Source of the DNA: Sphaeramia orbicularis
Taxonomy: Eukaryota > Chordata > Actinopteri > Kurtiformes > Apogonidae
Reading direction: 5' to 3'
DNA length: 64,000 nt
Assembly: GCF_902148855.1 (NCBI RefSeq)
Contig: NC_043969.1
Span: 30,385,853-30,449,852, forward strand
The notes beneath the pieces were generated by a model, which did not search any database, had not been told where the DNA came from, and was given only the letters and a program-made list of their open reading frames with translations. Position 1 is the first letter of the stretch. Each line of letters begins with the position of its first letter. A program made the position numbers and the translations under genes. Of this stretch, positions 22,962 through 36,247 are shown one piece after another.

Positions 22962-25900
22962 TTATCTACCCATCAGGTGTTTCTTAGTGTTTTTCTCAGG
23001 CCTCAAAATAATAATGAAACATTTAGGAGCAAAGATGCAGAACAGTAAACCATAACTGGAGGCCAGGATTGCAAAAATTTCGACAGCGACCACATATTTC
23101 CCAGGAGAGCTAACATAAGCAGGGACAAAGGCCACCCAAACAGCACAAAATATCAGCATGCTGAAAGTGATCAGTTTGGCCTCATTGAAGTTGTCAGGGA
23201 GTTTCCTGGCGAGAAAAGCCAAGTGGAGGCAGGTGCAGGCCAGCAGACCGATGTAGCCCAGAACCAGAGAGAAGCCCACCACAGAGGCCATGGCACACTT
23301 CAAAGTGACCTTTGACCTTTGGATACCCAAGTCACGGTGAGGTACTGGAGGACTGAGAGACAACCATATGATGCAGATGATGATCTAGAAGATAAGAAAA
23401 CACATTTGAACTGAATGTTTTAAATGAAACGGCATACAGTACACAAAATTGAACAACCTAAATTATTTTCATCATTCCCTCAACAAATGGTTCCCACCTG
23501 TACACTGGTGAACAGGCAGACACTTCCTCTCTGTAGACCTGGACCAAACCACTTCATCAAAGCTGCAGCACCAGGACGAGCTGAGCGGAAAGCTGCCAGA
23601 ACCACCATGGTCTTCACCAGAAGACAGGAAACACAGAGTACAAAGCTGATCCCAAAGGCTGCCTGCTGGAACCAACAAGACCAGACTGATGGATGACCAA
23701 TGAACACCAGAGAACACAGGAAGCAGAGCTTCAGCGACAGAAGAAGAAGGAAACTCAGCTCTGAGTTGTTGGCTCGGACCTAAAAGTGAATGACAGTGAA
23801 GGAACAGACAGAAATAACACAACTCAAATATAATTTGTTCATGAAAAACAAATCAGATGGTTGAATGTTGCAAGTCAGTCTCACCATAGGTGTTTGACGG
23901 TAGTACAGAAAGACCACAAACACAGCTGTTGTCACTAAGACACCAGACACAGCTACTGTAGTCAGAGTAATGCCCAGTGTTTCATTAAAGGACAAGAAGT
24001 CTGTCTGACGACGTATACAGACAGTTCGCTCATTATTGGACCAAAACTCAGATGGACAACGTTCACAGTGGAGGGAACCTTGGAGAAGAAAAATAAAAAT
24101 TAAAGACGAACTAAATCTGTTATCCAACATTAAACATGGCTTTCTGCTATTTTAATTTCCTCACCTGTTATATTACTAATTTCTCCTTCTCCACATGGAA
24201 TACAGTCAAAGCAACAAACAGGTTCTCCTTTCCTGTTGGCCTTTCGGGTACCTGGGGGACAGCTCTTACTGCACACTGACACAGGAACCTGGAAATTATA
24301 ATAAATCATCTTCTTAATGATGGAATCTGCTGAACTGACAAGTCAAGAGCAAGCAATGTAATTACAGTATTACAGAGAAATCTGAATACCTCATTGGATC
24401 CTGTGTTCCACTGAATAACTGACTCGTTTAGGTGGATACCAAACTCATTCACATGACCAACCAACACAAATTTGAGTGAACCGTCAGGGGTTTTCTGCCA
24501 GTTAATAATGTCATACTTTGGCAGAATATCAGCACCTTGGAAGTGAAACATTTCTCCATGTGGTGTGGAGATGTTTACTTTGTTCAAGTGCTGTAAAAGC
24601 TGAAAAAGAATCAATGTCACAATTTCCCTTTAAAGAAATATATGGAATACACTGACTTATTTTACCTCTTTGGGTTTGATGTGTTTTGCAGAGGAGCAGG
24701 TGGAGCTGTTATTTGTAGGGCTGTCTCTGTTTGGGCAGGAGAGAAGGCTGTGAAGGGCATGAGCTGCTGCATAAACAGCAAGGTAGATATTATATGTTTC
24801 CCTTAGTTGAGACATGTCAATAAAGACATCCTGCACATCCTCCAAAGACTCTGTCCCAGTGCAGGGTGGCAGAGAAGATTTTGGAAGACACTTATTATCA
24901 AGAAATGAAGTAGAAGAATTTGATGGATAGTCAGATTTTAATGAAGAGGAATGTGAGTCGAGAGGTGCTTTATGGGATTGTGTAGCTTCAGGACTACATC
25001 CAAACTCTCTTTCCCATAATTCTCTTATAAACACATTGTCAGGATGATTATATGGGTTTACACTTCGGAGATAATTTTCAAATCCAGGTATAGTTGAACT
25101 TCGAATGGCCACACCAATGACACCACTTGAAAACGTTGTTACAGCCAGATCTTGCATAAGTTCATCACTGGTGCTCCAGGCCTCACTGGCCAGAAACTGT
25201 CTGTCAGTCACCTGTAGTGAGAGGACACTAATGTACATTACAACATGTAACACAGCTGATGTTTTTTCCCAGGTAAATGTTTGTGTAGCAATAAATGCAA
25301 TTAGTTATACAGATTTAGTATTTAGTATTAACTTACATTTCTCTCAGCCAGTGCCAGAAATATTTGCTTTACATCAGTATGCAAACAAAAAATCAGTATC
25401 ACCCTTGCAGTTGAAGCTTCAATTGTAATTGCTGCTTTCTTGGCATCAGTGATGATTGTTTGTCGGGTGACAGTCTGTACAAAATCGATACAGACCCCCT
25501 TTCCTTGAGTCTCTTTTTGGAACGCCTGAAAAAATAAATATTTGATTGTTGTCATGTCTACTGTACACATGAAATGCATTAATGTATTTCAAAGAGATGC
25601 ATAAATATTAAAGGTAAGCAAATACATATACACCTGTAAAGCAGAATGCCCATAATCAGTGTTTACGATCACCACTCCAACCCAGGCCCATTTGAAGCGT
25701 ATAGCCAGTTGTGCCATAGCTCTTGCTTGGTAAATATCACTTGGGATTGTTCTGAAAAAACTTGGATATTTATGCCTGTCACTAAGACACGGGCAACTCG
25801 CTATGTAGCTAATCTGAAATTAAAAGGAAATGGATGTAAAAAAGTGTTAAGAAGTGTCCTTATTTTTGTCTGATGTGTCTGAATTTGTCTGTGACTTTCT

Positions 25901-26972
25901 CTTTGATAATAAAACTCACAAGTGGAACAGATAGAGGCGCCAACACTTCAGACACCATTACTGCTGTTGATGATGAAACAGCACCAATGAGCAAAGGAAC
26001 AGTCTGACCACCTGATGACAACATTAAATATATGATTAAATAAAGACAACTATGATTTGACATCTAAACTTTCTTTCGGCACATTCTGTACACCTTGAGT
26101 TACACACTTTTTTTTTTTTTTTTACCTGTTTCCTCTTCAGTTCGTTCGTCAGTTGCAGACTGAGTAGCAGAAACATTTGTGCTGCAGCTGTGTGCGTCTC
26201 CTCCAACCAGTATCAGAGCTGCCTGCAGAACCCAGGGGTATCGGCCACAGCTATTCAGTATACGGTAACCCAGCTTCACTCCTTGCAGCAAACGGTTGTT
26301 ACGATTTATCTCCTCCACCGCAAATACCATAGCATGAATATATCTGACTGTGTCAGGTCTGAAACTGAAACAATGAGAGGCAAAAGCATTTGGGAGTTAA
26401 ATACCTTTTAACCAGTCACAACAGTTATCAATGAAATATAAAAACAAATAAAGTACATACAAAGTTGAAACTGTTAATCAAATATTATATGTATATGTAT
26501 CGATAAAAGTATAACAAAGTTCTATCAATATAGCCCATATATTAAGGGATAATTTCAATAAATAAAACTATATTATAATTCTCACTCATTAATGTGAGTG
26601 CATGTATTTTAATATGTCATAGCACAATGAAAGTTAATACACACAAACACATGGATATAATACTGTGAAATAAAGAAATGACAGACACATCATGGTACAT
26701 GCTGTGATAAAATTTTACCCTGTGCAAGTGTCATGATATGGTTTCTTAGTGAAGTCCTGCTCTGTAACTGTAGGCTTGTAATAGAGGCTAAATAAACCAC
26801 CGATAATCACATCACCATTCAGCAAAAGGCCCTTTTTACTCTGTGCATCCCATCGAGAGCAAACTGATGCCTGAACCCCCTCCAGTCCTATTTGTCTGCT
26901 CAGTACAGTGAGAAGCAGCAGAGGGAAGGATGAGCAGGACCATGGAATCAAGAACCAGAGAAACCAATACAT
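22962..26972 (-). CDS. OlfC (V2R-like) class C olfactory receptor, gene 3, 11 exons, intact
   Basis: Exons 5'-3': 26972-26719, 26364-26126, 26011-25920, 25813-25634, 25525-25337, 25211-24666, 24599-24390, 24288-24165, 24078-23885, 23779-23498, 23384-22962. The total is 2733 nt, 910 residues; junctions are GT-AG and the frame is open. Layout is signal peptide, Venus-flytrap domain, NCD3G linker, seven helices and KKHLMGR tail. Exon 6 is 33 nt longer than in gene 1, in the Ser-rich loop. Contact residues by eye: Ser (GAVSS), Asp (TIPSD), Tyr (TDYG) kept; the CaSR Glu297 equivalent is Lys. The ligand domain resembles genes 4-6 more than genes 1-2, but the transmembrane exons and intron 10 are nearly identical to genes 1, 2 and 4. 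Confidence 0.93.
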
Positions 26973-27355
26973 GGATGTAGCTGACCTGGACATTGAAAAT
27001 AAAAATTACTTATTTTAAGACAAAACATGTATTAAACCAAAGCCAGATAAATTCAGTTTGTATACAAGCAAAAATGACCTACCACACCAAACCTGATGAC
27101 TGAGTTCAACAAGTACAGGGAAAAAATGGTTAAATACCCTACAGATGACATCAGACACTCTGCAAAAGACAAACTGTAAAAACCTAACATCTCCAAATCA
27201 AATATAACATCTCATTGTTTACCTGCAGAGAAAAGTGCTTATTAAATGAAATGCATTACTATTTTGTTAAAACACCTATCACCAGGTAATTTTGCAATAT
27301 CATTTATCTATACCTATCTCATACAATCTGCCCAAGGACAGAGTTGGATGTGAGC

Positions 27356-27367
27356 TTTTATAAAAGG
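27356..27367 (-). promoter_or_regulatory. TATA box of OlfC gene 3
   Basis: CCTTTTATAAAA on the minus strand. Between it and exon 1 lie conserved donor-like sites, CTGCAG/GTAAAC (about 27223) and GGTGTG/GTAGGT (about 27083), and an acceptor TGTCCAG just before the start codon, suggesting one or two non-coding 5' exons. Upstream, GCATGTAAACAA (about 27443-27454) is shared by several copies. Confidence 0.5.
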
Positions 27368-27466
27368 TACAATAGGATTTACAAGAAGGAAAAACAGATG
27401 ACATAATCACATGAGTAAAAATGATTCCTCTCTCGTGTGATAGCATGTAAACAACTAGAATGTGTA

Positions 27467-27468
27467 AT

Positions 27469-27517
<49 letters not shown>

Positions 27518-27540
27518 ATAGGTGTGTGTGTGTGTGTGTA
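27467..27540. repeat. (TG)n microsatellite
   Basis: TG repeat with a GTGC sub-run. Near-identical to 41347-41452 in the duplicated spacer. Confidence 0.95.
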
Positions 27541-27744
27541 TTATCACATTTCACAAAGAGTAGCTCCCACTACTCTAGAAACACTCGATGTTTAATGTTT
27601 TATTCTTTCTTTTTTTTTTCCCTGGTGTGATCCAGAACATGTCTGAACCATATCAGGTTGTTGTAAAAGCCTGTTTTAACAATACTAACATATTACATAT
27701 GAGCAGTATAGATGGCCTGATAGAACAGCTGAATAGGAATAAAA

Positions 27745-27960
27745 ATGAAAATAATCAACTGTACTGACAGGAGAATTAGCCTATGTATAAGTGTCTTTAA
27801 CGGTGGGGGAAACAAAAGGGACAGAAGAAACCAATGCAGGATGGAAAGAAAAAGCAAACTTCACTCAGAAAGGCCCCAATTTGATGAGGAAATGAACACA
27901 GAACCTTCTATATGTGATACAGAAATGGAAATCATTACACCACCATGTATTATAAGATGA
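27745..27960 (+). other. conserved orphan reading frame, spacer copy 1
   Basis: Open frame whose core reads RISLCISVFNGGGNKRD, then acidic NTEPSICDTEMEIITPP. It recurs at 41652-41867 (nearly identical) and, more diverged but with no indel in the core, at 50760-51011. The start of the shared part follows a CTGACAG acceptor-like site. It looks like the last exon of a lost plus-strand gene. No family recognised. Confidence 0.35.
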
Positions 27961-28261
27961 CATTTCTGGATAAAAACTATCAAAATATTTGTGATATGCT
28001 AATAGTATTGGCTGACAAATGCATGTTGTTTACTGTTGATGTTGACTTCGTCTTCCCATGTCTACAGCTTTTGTATCTGTGCTAAAATTTCATAATAAGC
28101 TAGCTGCTTTTGCAAAACTGTAAGTTCAAAGTCAACAACATGTGTTGTTGTCATCTCAAGTGTGTTTTATTGTTTTGTTTTACTTTTCTTTCATTGGAAT
28201 TATGGTCACTGCAGTTTTTTTCTGCATATCATTTATGTGCTAGATTTATATTTATATGCCC

Positions 28262-30600
28262 ACATCACCAAGTGTATTGAAGATTTTATGAACACCAAGA
28301 CCATGACTGTCTGGGCCAATCAGAAGCCATGGCTTACAGTGGAGGTCTACAGGCTCCTGAAGGCTGGGAACACTGCCCTCAGAGCTGGTGATGAGGTGGG
28401 CCTGAGGACAGCCGGGGCCAACCGGTCATGAGGCATCAGAGACTCTATGTGCACTTACACACCGCATACCCGAGTCTGTATCTGTGTCCGTTTGATCCCA
28501 AAATCTACTTAAATTTATCATTGTGAGTGCAAACGTTCTGTGCTTGAGTACTGTGAGTCCAGCTGAGAAGGTAGTTCTGGGTACAGACTGTGTGGACTCC
28601 AGTACAATATGTTACTGTGTGAAAATGATCCATGCCTGAGAACAGACGTGACCCAATCACCACTCTGACAACGGAAGTGACTTAATCACCACGAGACCAT
28701 AGACGGTGCTCCTGTTGTCTCCTGAAAAAGCCTTGGATCTGTCCACTACGGGCTCGCCTTACTGACCAAACCACTCGGTGATATATCAAGGACAATGAAG
28801 GTTGCTCTTCTTCATTTTACCTCAAACAGGCTAACAGATAGAAAACTGTTGCCTCCATTGTAGACAAATGAACAGAACCGTCGCTTGGTTGATGACGTAA
28901 GGGTTTGTCGTCTTCTGACTTCTGCGTTTGTTGGATCATGACAGAATTCCTTCCACACCACCACCCACTGTTTTGGCCCTTTAACATCCACTCATACTTG
29001 GGCACGGGCCACGGTATGTACTTATGAACGCAACATCTGCAGGAAAGGTGTGAACATATCCAAGTACGGTACAGACTTGGATATGCAGTGTGAAAACGCC
29101 CTAAGAGGCAGTACTCCAGGATGAAACAACAGAGACACTTGGAGTCTGCAGCAGGGAATACAGACTATTACGGACTACAAGTCCACGCCACAGACCTGTG
29201 AAAGCTCCATCTCCCTGCTGAATCATCTGAACGGCTTCTTTGCTTGCTTTGACGCACTGAATGGCACCCCTGCACACAAGACTCCACCCCCTCCTGGTAA
29301 CCAGGTGATGACACTGTCTCCAGCGAGCGTGAAGAGATCAATTGGGAGGATCAATTCAGGCAAAGCTCAAGGTCCAGACAACATCCATGGTCATGTATTG
29401 TGAGACTGTGCAGATTAACTCACAGATGTCTTCATGGACATCTTTAACAACAGCCTGACTATGGCTGTTGTCCTCACATACTTCAAAGCCACCACCATCA
29501 TTCCGGTCTCAAACAAGTAATCTCCCTCATGCTATAATGACTTGCTTTTACCCCCATCCTCATGAAGTGCTTCAAACAGCTAGTCATGAAGCACTTCAAG
29601 TCTGTCATCCCGCCTTCCTAGACCGCTTCCAGTTTGAATATTGGCTGAACCCCTCAACTGATGACACTATTTCCACTGCCCTCCACTCAGCGCTCACACA
29701 TCTGGACATGAAAGATACATATGTCAGAATGCTGGTGATTTAGTTCAGTATTCACAACAATCATCTCTCATCAGCTCATTCATGAACTGGACCAGCTGGG
29801 GCTCAACACCTCAATGTGGAACTGACTTTTGGACTTCCTGATGGGAAGGCAAATAGGCAGTATGGGTTGTCAGCAGTACATCCAACACCATCACTGTGAA
29901 CACAGGGCCCCCCCAAGGATGTCTGTTAAGCCCCCTCCTCTTCACTCTGCTGACCCATGACTCCACACAGTGACACAGCTTCAACCTCTTCATAAAGTCT
30001 GTGGACGACATGACCATGGTGGGTCTCAGCAGCAGAAATGAAACAAACTACAGGACTGAGGTTAGCCACCTAGCCATATGGTGCAAACACAACAATCTAT
30101 CTCTGAACATTGATAAGATGAAAGCGATTGTAGTGGACTTCAGGAGAGCACACACCCAGCATGATCCTCTTACCATCAGCGGTGCAGCTGTGGAGAGAGT
30201 GAGCAGCAACAAGTTCACAAAATCCCAGGTGTGTACTTCACAGAGGACTTCTCCTGGACTAACAACACTGTATTACTGGCCAAGCTCAACAACATCTCTA
30301 CTTCATTCACAAGCTGAGAAAACCTACAACCCCAGCTCCCTTCATGTGCACCTTTTACAGAGGCACCATTGCAAGCAACCAGCTGTGTGGTACGGTGCCT
30401 TCCTAAAGACCTTCCAGTAGTGAGAGCAGCTGAATAGATTGCTGGTGCCCCCCCTTCAGGATATTTATAACACCCATTTCAGTCCTGTATTTTCCTCTGT
30501 ATTAGAGGTGATCCCACTCACCTCACAGCTTCCTCAGCCTGTTTTCATCATGAGGAGACTGCAGAGTCTTTTGACCATGACCAACAGACTCAAGGACTGA
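28262..30600 (+). mobile_element. broken L2/Jockey-type LINE, copy A
   Basis: Plus-strand remnants in order: NQKPWLTVEVYRLLKAGNTA (end of the endonuclease region), then reverse-transcriptase pieces [34 protein letters not shown] and later LSLNIDKMKAIVVDFRRAHT. Frames shift and stops are frequent. It is interrupted by a MITE (28446-29103). It corresponds to copy B at 42249-44730; the matching spacer near 51890 lacks it. Confidence 0.8.
28446..29103. mobile_element. MITE inserted in LINE copy A
   Basis: The ends are imperfect inverted repeats sharing CACACYGCATA and CCRAGTCTGTA. LINE copy B is continuous at this point (GACTCTGGAGGCAGTACTCC), which fixes the insertion to within a few bases. No protein. 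Confidence 0.65.
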
Positions 30601-30717
30601 CTTTATGAACCATATGTTCTCAATATTAAAAAGTTAATTACCTGCCATTAAACTCCATTAAAATTCATTCCACTCTATTGTCTTTTCTCTTGTATCTGAG
30701 AAATAAAAGAACCGTAC

Positions 30718-31447
30718 TGTCAAGCCTGCAACCAGATGTTAGTCTGGGTTTGTCTGTCTTTTATGTTGTTTGTCACTTCCTGTTTTATTTTGTTAATTTT
30801 CCCTCATGTGTCATGTCTGTCCTCTTTACTTCCTTTCCCTGATCGTGTTCACCTTTTCCCTGATTACCTGACTCCGCCCTGATTTGTGCCACCTGTGTCT
30901 CGTTGTCTTCCCTCCCTTTTGTGTATTTAAGTCCAGTCTCTTCCCCTGTTCAGACGCCAGTTTGTAATCTCTCGTAGTTACTTACCAGTGTTCTGATCTT
31001 GTCAGTTTGTCTGATTTCCAGTGTTTGACCCGTTTTGCCATCTCGATTTTTGTCTTTTGCCTGCTCCCTGTCGGTTTTGTCTGCCTCATCTGCCTTCCTG
31101 GTTTTGACCGCCTTGCCTGACTTATTGGTACGTGAGTTTGTCTATCCCTTATGTCCTGTTGCCCGTCTGTTAGCTTACCCGTGCATGACCTGTTTCCGTC
31201 GCTGACCTCCCTCTGCTTTTCCCTAGTCGGGAAACCGGCTCCGGTAACCGAGCTGAGCAAAGGGTTCACGTCCTCAGCCCAGAGGACGGATCCGAAGAGG
31301 ATTTCACCATCCACTGTCCTCAAGATTGTGTCACTCATTCTCATTATCAATCTGTTTGTATATTCAGTGACAAATAAATCCTGTGAACTTTATTTTCTGC
31401 CTCTGAGTTCTACATTTGGATTCAGTGCCTGTACTAGTACCATTACA
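30718..31447. mobile_element. solo LTR, probably Ty3/gypsy-like retroelement fossil
   Basis: A 730-bp block starting TGTCAAG and ending ATTACA, flanked by the 5-bp duplication CGTAC at 30713-30717 and 31448-31452. It has a GTATTTAAG TATA-like word and an AATAAA near the end, as expected of an LTR. No internal region or second LTR is present. The equivalent position in spacer copy B (about 44838) lacks it, so it is probably younger than the spacer duplication. Family assignment is inferred. Confidence 0.75.
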
Positions 31448-31629
31448 CGTACATATATTTCTCTTGGTTGTGTCATTGAAATTTTCACTCACATTGAAAC
31501 AAATAAAAATATGTAACATAGGATAAGTCACCCCCACCATATTATAATATTTATTATTCATATTTGCTATGTAGAGAAAATAAAAAATTAACATGACATG
31601 TCCATGTGGATGGTCCAGGCAGAAGCACC

Positions 31630-31635
31630 TTTATT
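31630..31635 (-). other. polyadenylation signal of OlfC gene 4
   Basis: AATAAA on the minus strand about 80 nt past the stop. Genes 5 and 6 have one at 45074-45079 and 52189-52194 in related flanks. Confidence 0.5.
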
Positions 31636-31715
31636 TTTGTCGTGAAATCGATGATCTCAAAAAGTTTTTCAATTACATTTTCTTGATTAAAATATAAATG
31701 TTCACATGAACAATG

Positions 31716-34700
31716 TTATCTACCCATTAAGTGTTTCTTACTGTTTTTCTCAGGCCTCAAAAGGATAATGAAGCATTTTGGGGCAAAGATACAGAACAAT
31801 AAACCGTAACCAGAGGCCAGGATTGCAAAAATCTCAACAGCAACCACGTATTTCCCAGGAGAGCTAACATAAGCAGGGACAAAGGCCACCCAAACAGCAC
31901 AAAATATCAGCATGCTGAAAGTGATCAGTTTGGCCTCATTGAAGTTGTCAGGGAGTTTCCTGGCAAGAAAAGCCAAGAGGAGGCAGGTGCAGGCCAGCAG
32001 ACCGATGTAGCCCAGAACCAAAGAGAAGCCCACCACAGAGGCCATGGCACACTTCAAAGTGACCTTTGACCCTTGGATACCCAAGTCACGGTGAGGTACT
32101 GGAGGACTGAGAGACAACCATATGATGCAGATAATGATCTAGAAGATGAGAAAACACATTTGAACTGAATGTTTTAAATGAAACGGCATACATTATACAA
32201 AATTGAACAACCTAAAGTATTTTCATCATTCCCTCAACAAATGGTTCTCACCTGTACACTGGTGAACAGGCAGACACTTCCTCTCTGTAGACCTGGACCA
32301 AACCACTTCATCAAAGCTGCAGCACCAGGACGAGCTGAGCGGAAAGCTGCCAGAACCACCATGGTCTTCACCAGAAGACAGGAAACACAAAGTACAAAGC
32401 TGATCCCAAAGGCTGCCTGCTGCAATCGACAAGACCAGACTGATGGACGACCAATGAACACCAGAGAACACAGGAAGCAGAGCTTCAGCGACAGAAGAAG
32501 AAGGAAACTCAGCTCTGAGTTATTGGCTCGGACCTAAAGGTAAATGACAATGAATGAACAGATGGAAATAACACAACCCAAACATAACTTGTTCATGAGA
32601 AAAAAATCAAATGTTTAAAAGTTTGCGAGTCAGTCTCACCATAGGTGTTTGACGGTAGTACAGAAAAACTACAAACACAGCTGTTGTCACTATGACACCA
32701 GACACAGCGACTGTAGTCAGAGTAATGCCCAGTGTTTCATTAAAGGACAGGAAGTCTGTCTGACGACGTATACAGACAGTTCGTTCAGTATTGGACCAAA
32801 ACTCAGGTGGACAACGTTCACAGTGAAGGGAACCTTGGACAGGAAAAATAAAAGATAAAGTAAATCTGTTCTCCAAAGTTAAACATGGCTTTCTGCTATT
32901 TTAGTTTCCTCACCTGTTATATTACTAATTTCTCCTTCTCCACATGGAATACAGTCAAAGCAGCAAACAGGTTCTCCTTTCCTGTTGGCCTTTCGGGTAC
33001 CTGGGGGACAGCTCTTACTGCACACTGAGACAGGAACCTGGAAATCATAATAAATCATCTTAATGATGGAGTCTGGTGAACTGACAAGTCAAGAGCAAGC
33101 AATGTAATTACAGTATTACAGAGAAATCTGTATACCTCACTGAATCCTGTGTTCCACTGAATAACTGACTCATTTAGGTGGATACCAAACTCATTCACAT
33201 GACCAACCACTACTAGATTAGGTGGACCCTCAAGGGTTTTCTGCCAGTTAACAATATCGAACCTTGGTGGAATATCAGCACCTTGGAAGTAAAACATTTC
33301 TCCATGTGGTGTGGAGATATTTACTTTGTTCAAGTGCTGTAAAAGCTGAAAAATAATTTTTATTATGCTAATTACATCATCCATGTAATAATTTTCCTTT
33401 AAAAAATATATGGAAGGCACTGGGTTCTTTTACCTCTCTGGGTTTGATGTGTTTTGCAGAGGAGCAGGTGGAGCTGTTGTTCGTAGGACTGTCTCTGTTT
33501 GGGCAGGAGAGAAGGCTGTGAAGGGCGTGAGCTGCTGCATAAACAGCAAGATACACATTATATGTTTCCCTTAGCTGAGACATGTCAGTAAAGACACCCT
33601 GCATCTTCTCCAGAGACTCTGTCCCAGTGCAGGGTGGTAGAGAAGATTCTGGAAGAGACTTATTACCAGGAAATGAAGTCAAATTATTTGATGGATAGTC
33701 AGATTTGAACAAAGAGGAATGTGAGGAAAGAGGTGCTTTATGGGATTGTGTAGCTTCAGGACTACATCCAAACTCTCTTTCCCATAATTCTATTATAAAT
33801 ACATTGTCTGGATGATTATATGGGTTTAAACTTCTGAGATAATTTTCAAATCCAGGTATTGTTGAACTGCGTATGGCCACACCAACAACACCACTTGACA
33901 ACTCAGAGACGGCAAAATCTTGCATTAGTTCATCACTAGTGCTCCAGGCCGCACTGGCCAGAAACTGTCTGTCAGTCACCTGTAATGAGAGGACACTAAC
34001 GTACATTACAACATGTAACACAGTCAGCAATTTTTTTTGCTAAAACATGTATTCATGGCAAATAACCCAACTGGATTTACAGATTTCAAATATTCACTTA
34101 CATTTCTCTCAGCTAGTGCAAGAAGTATTTGCCTTACATCTGTATGCCAACAAAAAATCAGTATCACCCTTGCAGTTGAAGCTTCAATTGTAATTGCTGC
34201 TTTCTTGGCATCATTCATGATTGCATGTTTGTTGACAATCTGTACAAAATCAATACAGACCCCCTTTCCCTGAGTCTCTTTTTGGAATGTCTGAAACAAG
34301 GAATATTTGATTGTTGTCATGTCTACTGTACACATGAAATGCATTAATGTATTTCAAAGAGATACATAAATATTAAAGGTAAACATATACATATACACCT
34401 GTAAAGCGGAATGCCCGTAATCGTTGTTTGCTATTACCACTCCAACCCAGGCCCATTTGAAGCGTATAGCCAGTTGTGCCATGGCTTGAGTTAGGTAATC
34501 ATTATTTGGGACTGTCCTGAAAAAACTTGGAAATTTATGCCTGTCACTCAGACAAGGGCAACTTGCTATGTAGCTAATCTGAAGGAAAAAGAAATGGTTT
34601 TTAAAAGGTGTTAAAAAGTCTCCTTATTTTGACTGTGATAATAAAACTCACAAGTGGAACAGATAGAGGCGCCAACACTCCAGACACTACTACTGCTGTT

Positions 34701-35695
34701 GATGATGAAGCAGCACCAATGAGCAAAGGAACAGTCTGACCACCTGATGAAAATATCAAATATATGATTAAACAAAGGCATTTATGGTTAGACATCTAAA
34801 TTTTCTTTGGGCACATTCTGTTCACCTTGAGTTACACATGTTTTTTTCACCTGTTTTCTCCTCAGTTCCTTCATTATTTGCAGACTGAGTAGCAGAAACA
34901 TTTGTGCTGCAGCTGTGTGCGTCTCCTCCAACTAATATCAGAGCTGCCTGCAGAGCCCAAGGGTACAGGCCACAGCTATTCAGTATACGGTAACCCAGCT
35001 TCACTCCTTGCAGCAAACTGTTGTTACGATTTATCTCCTCCACCGCAAATACCATAGCATGAATATATCTCAGTGTGTCAGGTCTGAAACTGAAACAATG
35101 AGAGGCAAAAGCATTTGGGAGTGAAATACATTTTAACCAGTCACAACAGTTATCAATGAGGTATAAAAATATATATTATGCATAAGAAGTTGAAATTGTT
35201 AAACGAAGGCCATATGTATCAATAAAAGGATCAAAAACTTGTTTCAATATAGTCCATATATTAATTGATAACTACAGTAAATAAAACTGTATCACAATTC
35301 TCATTCATGAAAGTTGCTTTTTTGTACTTTAACATGTCTCAGCATAATGATAGTTAATACACACAAACACATGGGTATAATACTGTGAAATAACTAAGAC
35401 ATGACAGACACATCATGGTACATGCTATGATAAAAATGTACCTAGTGCAACTTTCATAATATGGTTTCTCAGTGAAATCCTGCTCTGTAACTAAAGGCAT
35501 GGCATAGAGGTTAAAAAGACCCCCTATGACCACATCACCACCCTGAAAGAGGCCCATGTTGGTGTGTGTTTCCCATCGGGAACACACTGATGCCTGAACC
35601 CCCTCCAGTTCTATTTGTCTGCTCAGGACAGTGAGAAGCAGCAGAGGGAAGGATGAGGAGGACCATGGAGTCAAGAACAAGAGAAACCAAGACAT
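31716..35695 (-). CDS. OlfC (V2R-like) class C olfactory receptor, gene 4, 11 exons, intact
   Basis: Exons 5'-3': 35695-35442, 35089-34851, 34743-34652, 34578-34399, 34290-34102, 33979-33434, 33345-33136, 33037-32914, 32833-32640, 32533-32252, 32138-31716. The total is 2733 nt, 910 residues; GT-AG junctions, open frame. Closest relative is gene 5, with which it shares exon 5 almost entirely. The ligand-domain hinge reads [11 protein letters not shown] where genes 1-3 and 6 read RTIPSD(V/I)YQAR, so the Asp that binds the ligand amino group in many class C receptors is replaced by Asn, with an Asp one residue later. Ser and Tyr contacts remain (GAASS, NDYG). Exons 9-11 and intron 10 (113 nt) are nearly identical to genes 1-3. 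Confidence 0.93.
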
Positions 35696-36083
35696 GGATG
35701 TAGCTGATCTGGAAATTGAAAATAAAAATAACTTCAATGAACCGTCAATGAAACGTCAGATAAATTCAGTTTTTTATGTAAGCAAAAAATTACCTACACT
35801 ACCAAACTTGACAGTTGAGTTCAACAAGTATACGAAAAAATGGTTAAATGCCCTACAGATGACATCAGACACTCTGCGAAATAAAAACTCTGTAAAAATC
35901 TAACATCTACTAAACCATCTCAAAATTAAATGTGACATCTCACTGTTTACCTGCAGAGACAAAAGGGGCTTATAAAATAAAATGCATTTCTATTTTATTA
36001 AAATACTGCTCCTAACACCAGGTCATTTTGTAATATCCTTTATCTCTCATACAATCTGCCCAAAGACAGAGTTGATACTGAGC

Positions 36084-36095
36084 TTTTATAAAAGG
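36084..36095 (-). promoter_or_regulatory. TATA box of OlfC gene 4
   Basis: CCTTTTATAAAA on the minus strand, with the shared GCATGTAAACAAC block upstream (about 36171-36183). Confidence 0.5.
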
Positions 36096-36196
36096 TGTTA
36101 TAGCTTTTACAAGAAAGGAAAACAGATGACATAATCACATGAGGAAAAATGATCCCTCTCTTGTGTGATAGCATGTAAACAACTAGCATGTTTAAT

Positions 36197-36198
<2 letters not shown>

Positions 36199-36247
<49 letters not shown>

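Noticed and set aside
26951-26993. Upstream in-frame ATG (MSRSATSM) as start of gene 3, likewise in genes 1 and 2
   Set aside because: Genes 4, 5, 6 and the ghost lack it, and a CCAG splice acceptor lies between it and the shared ATG.
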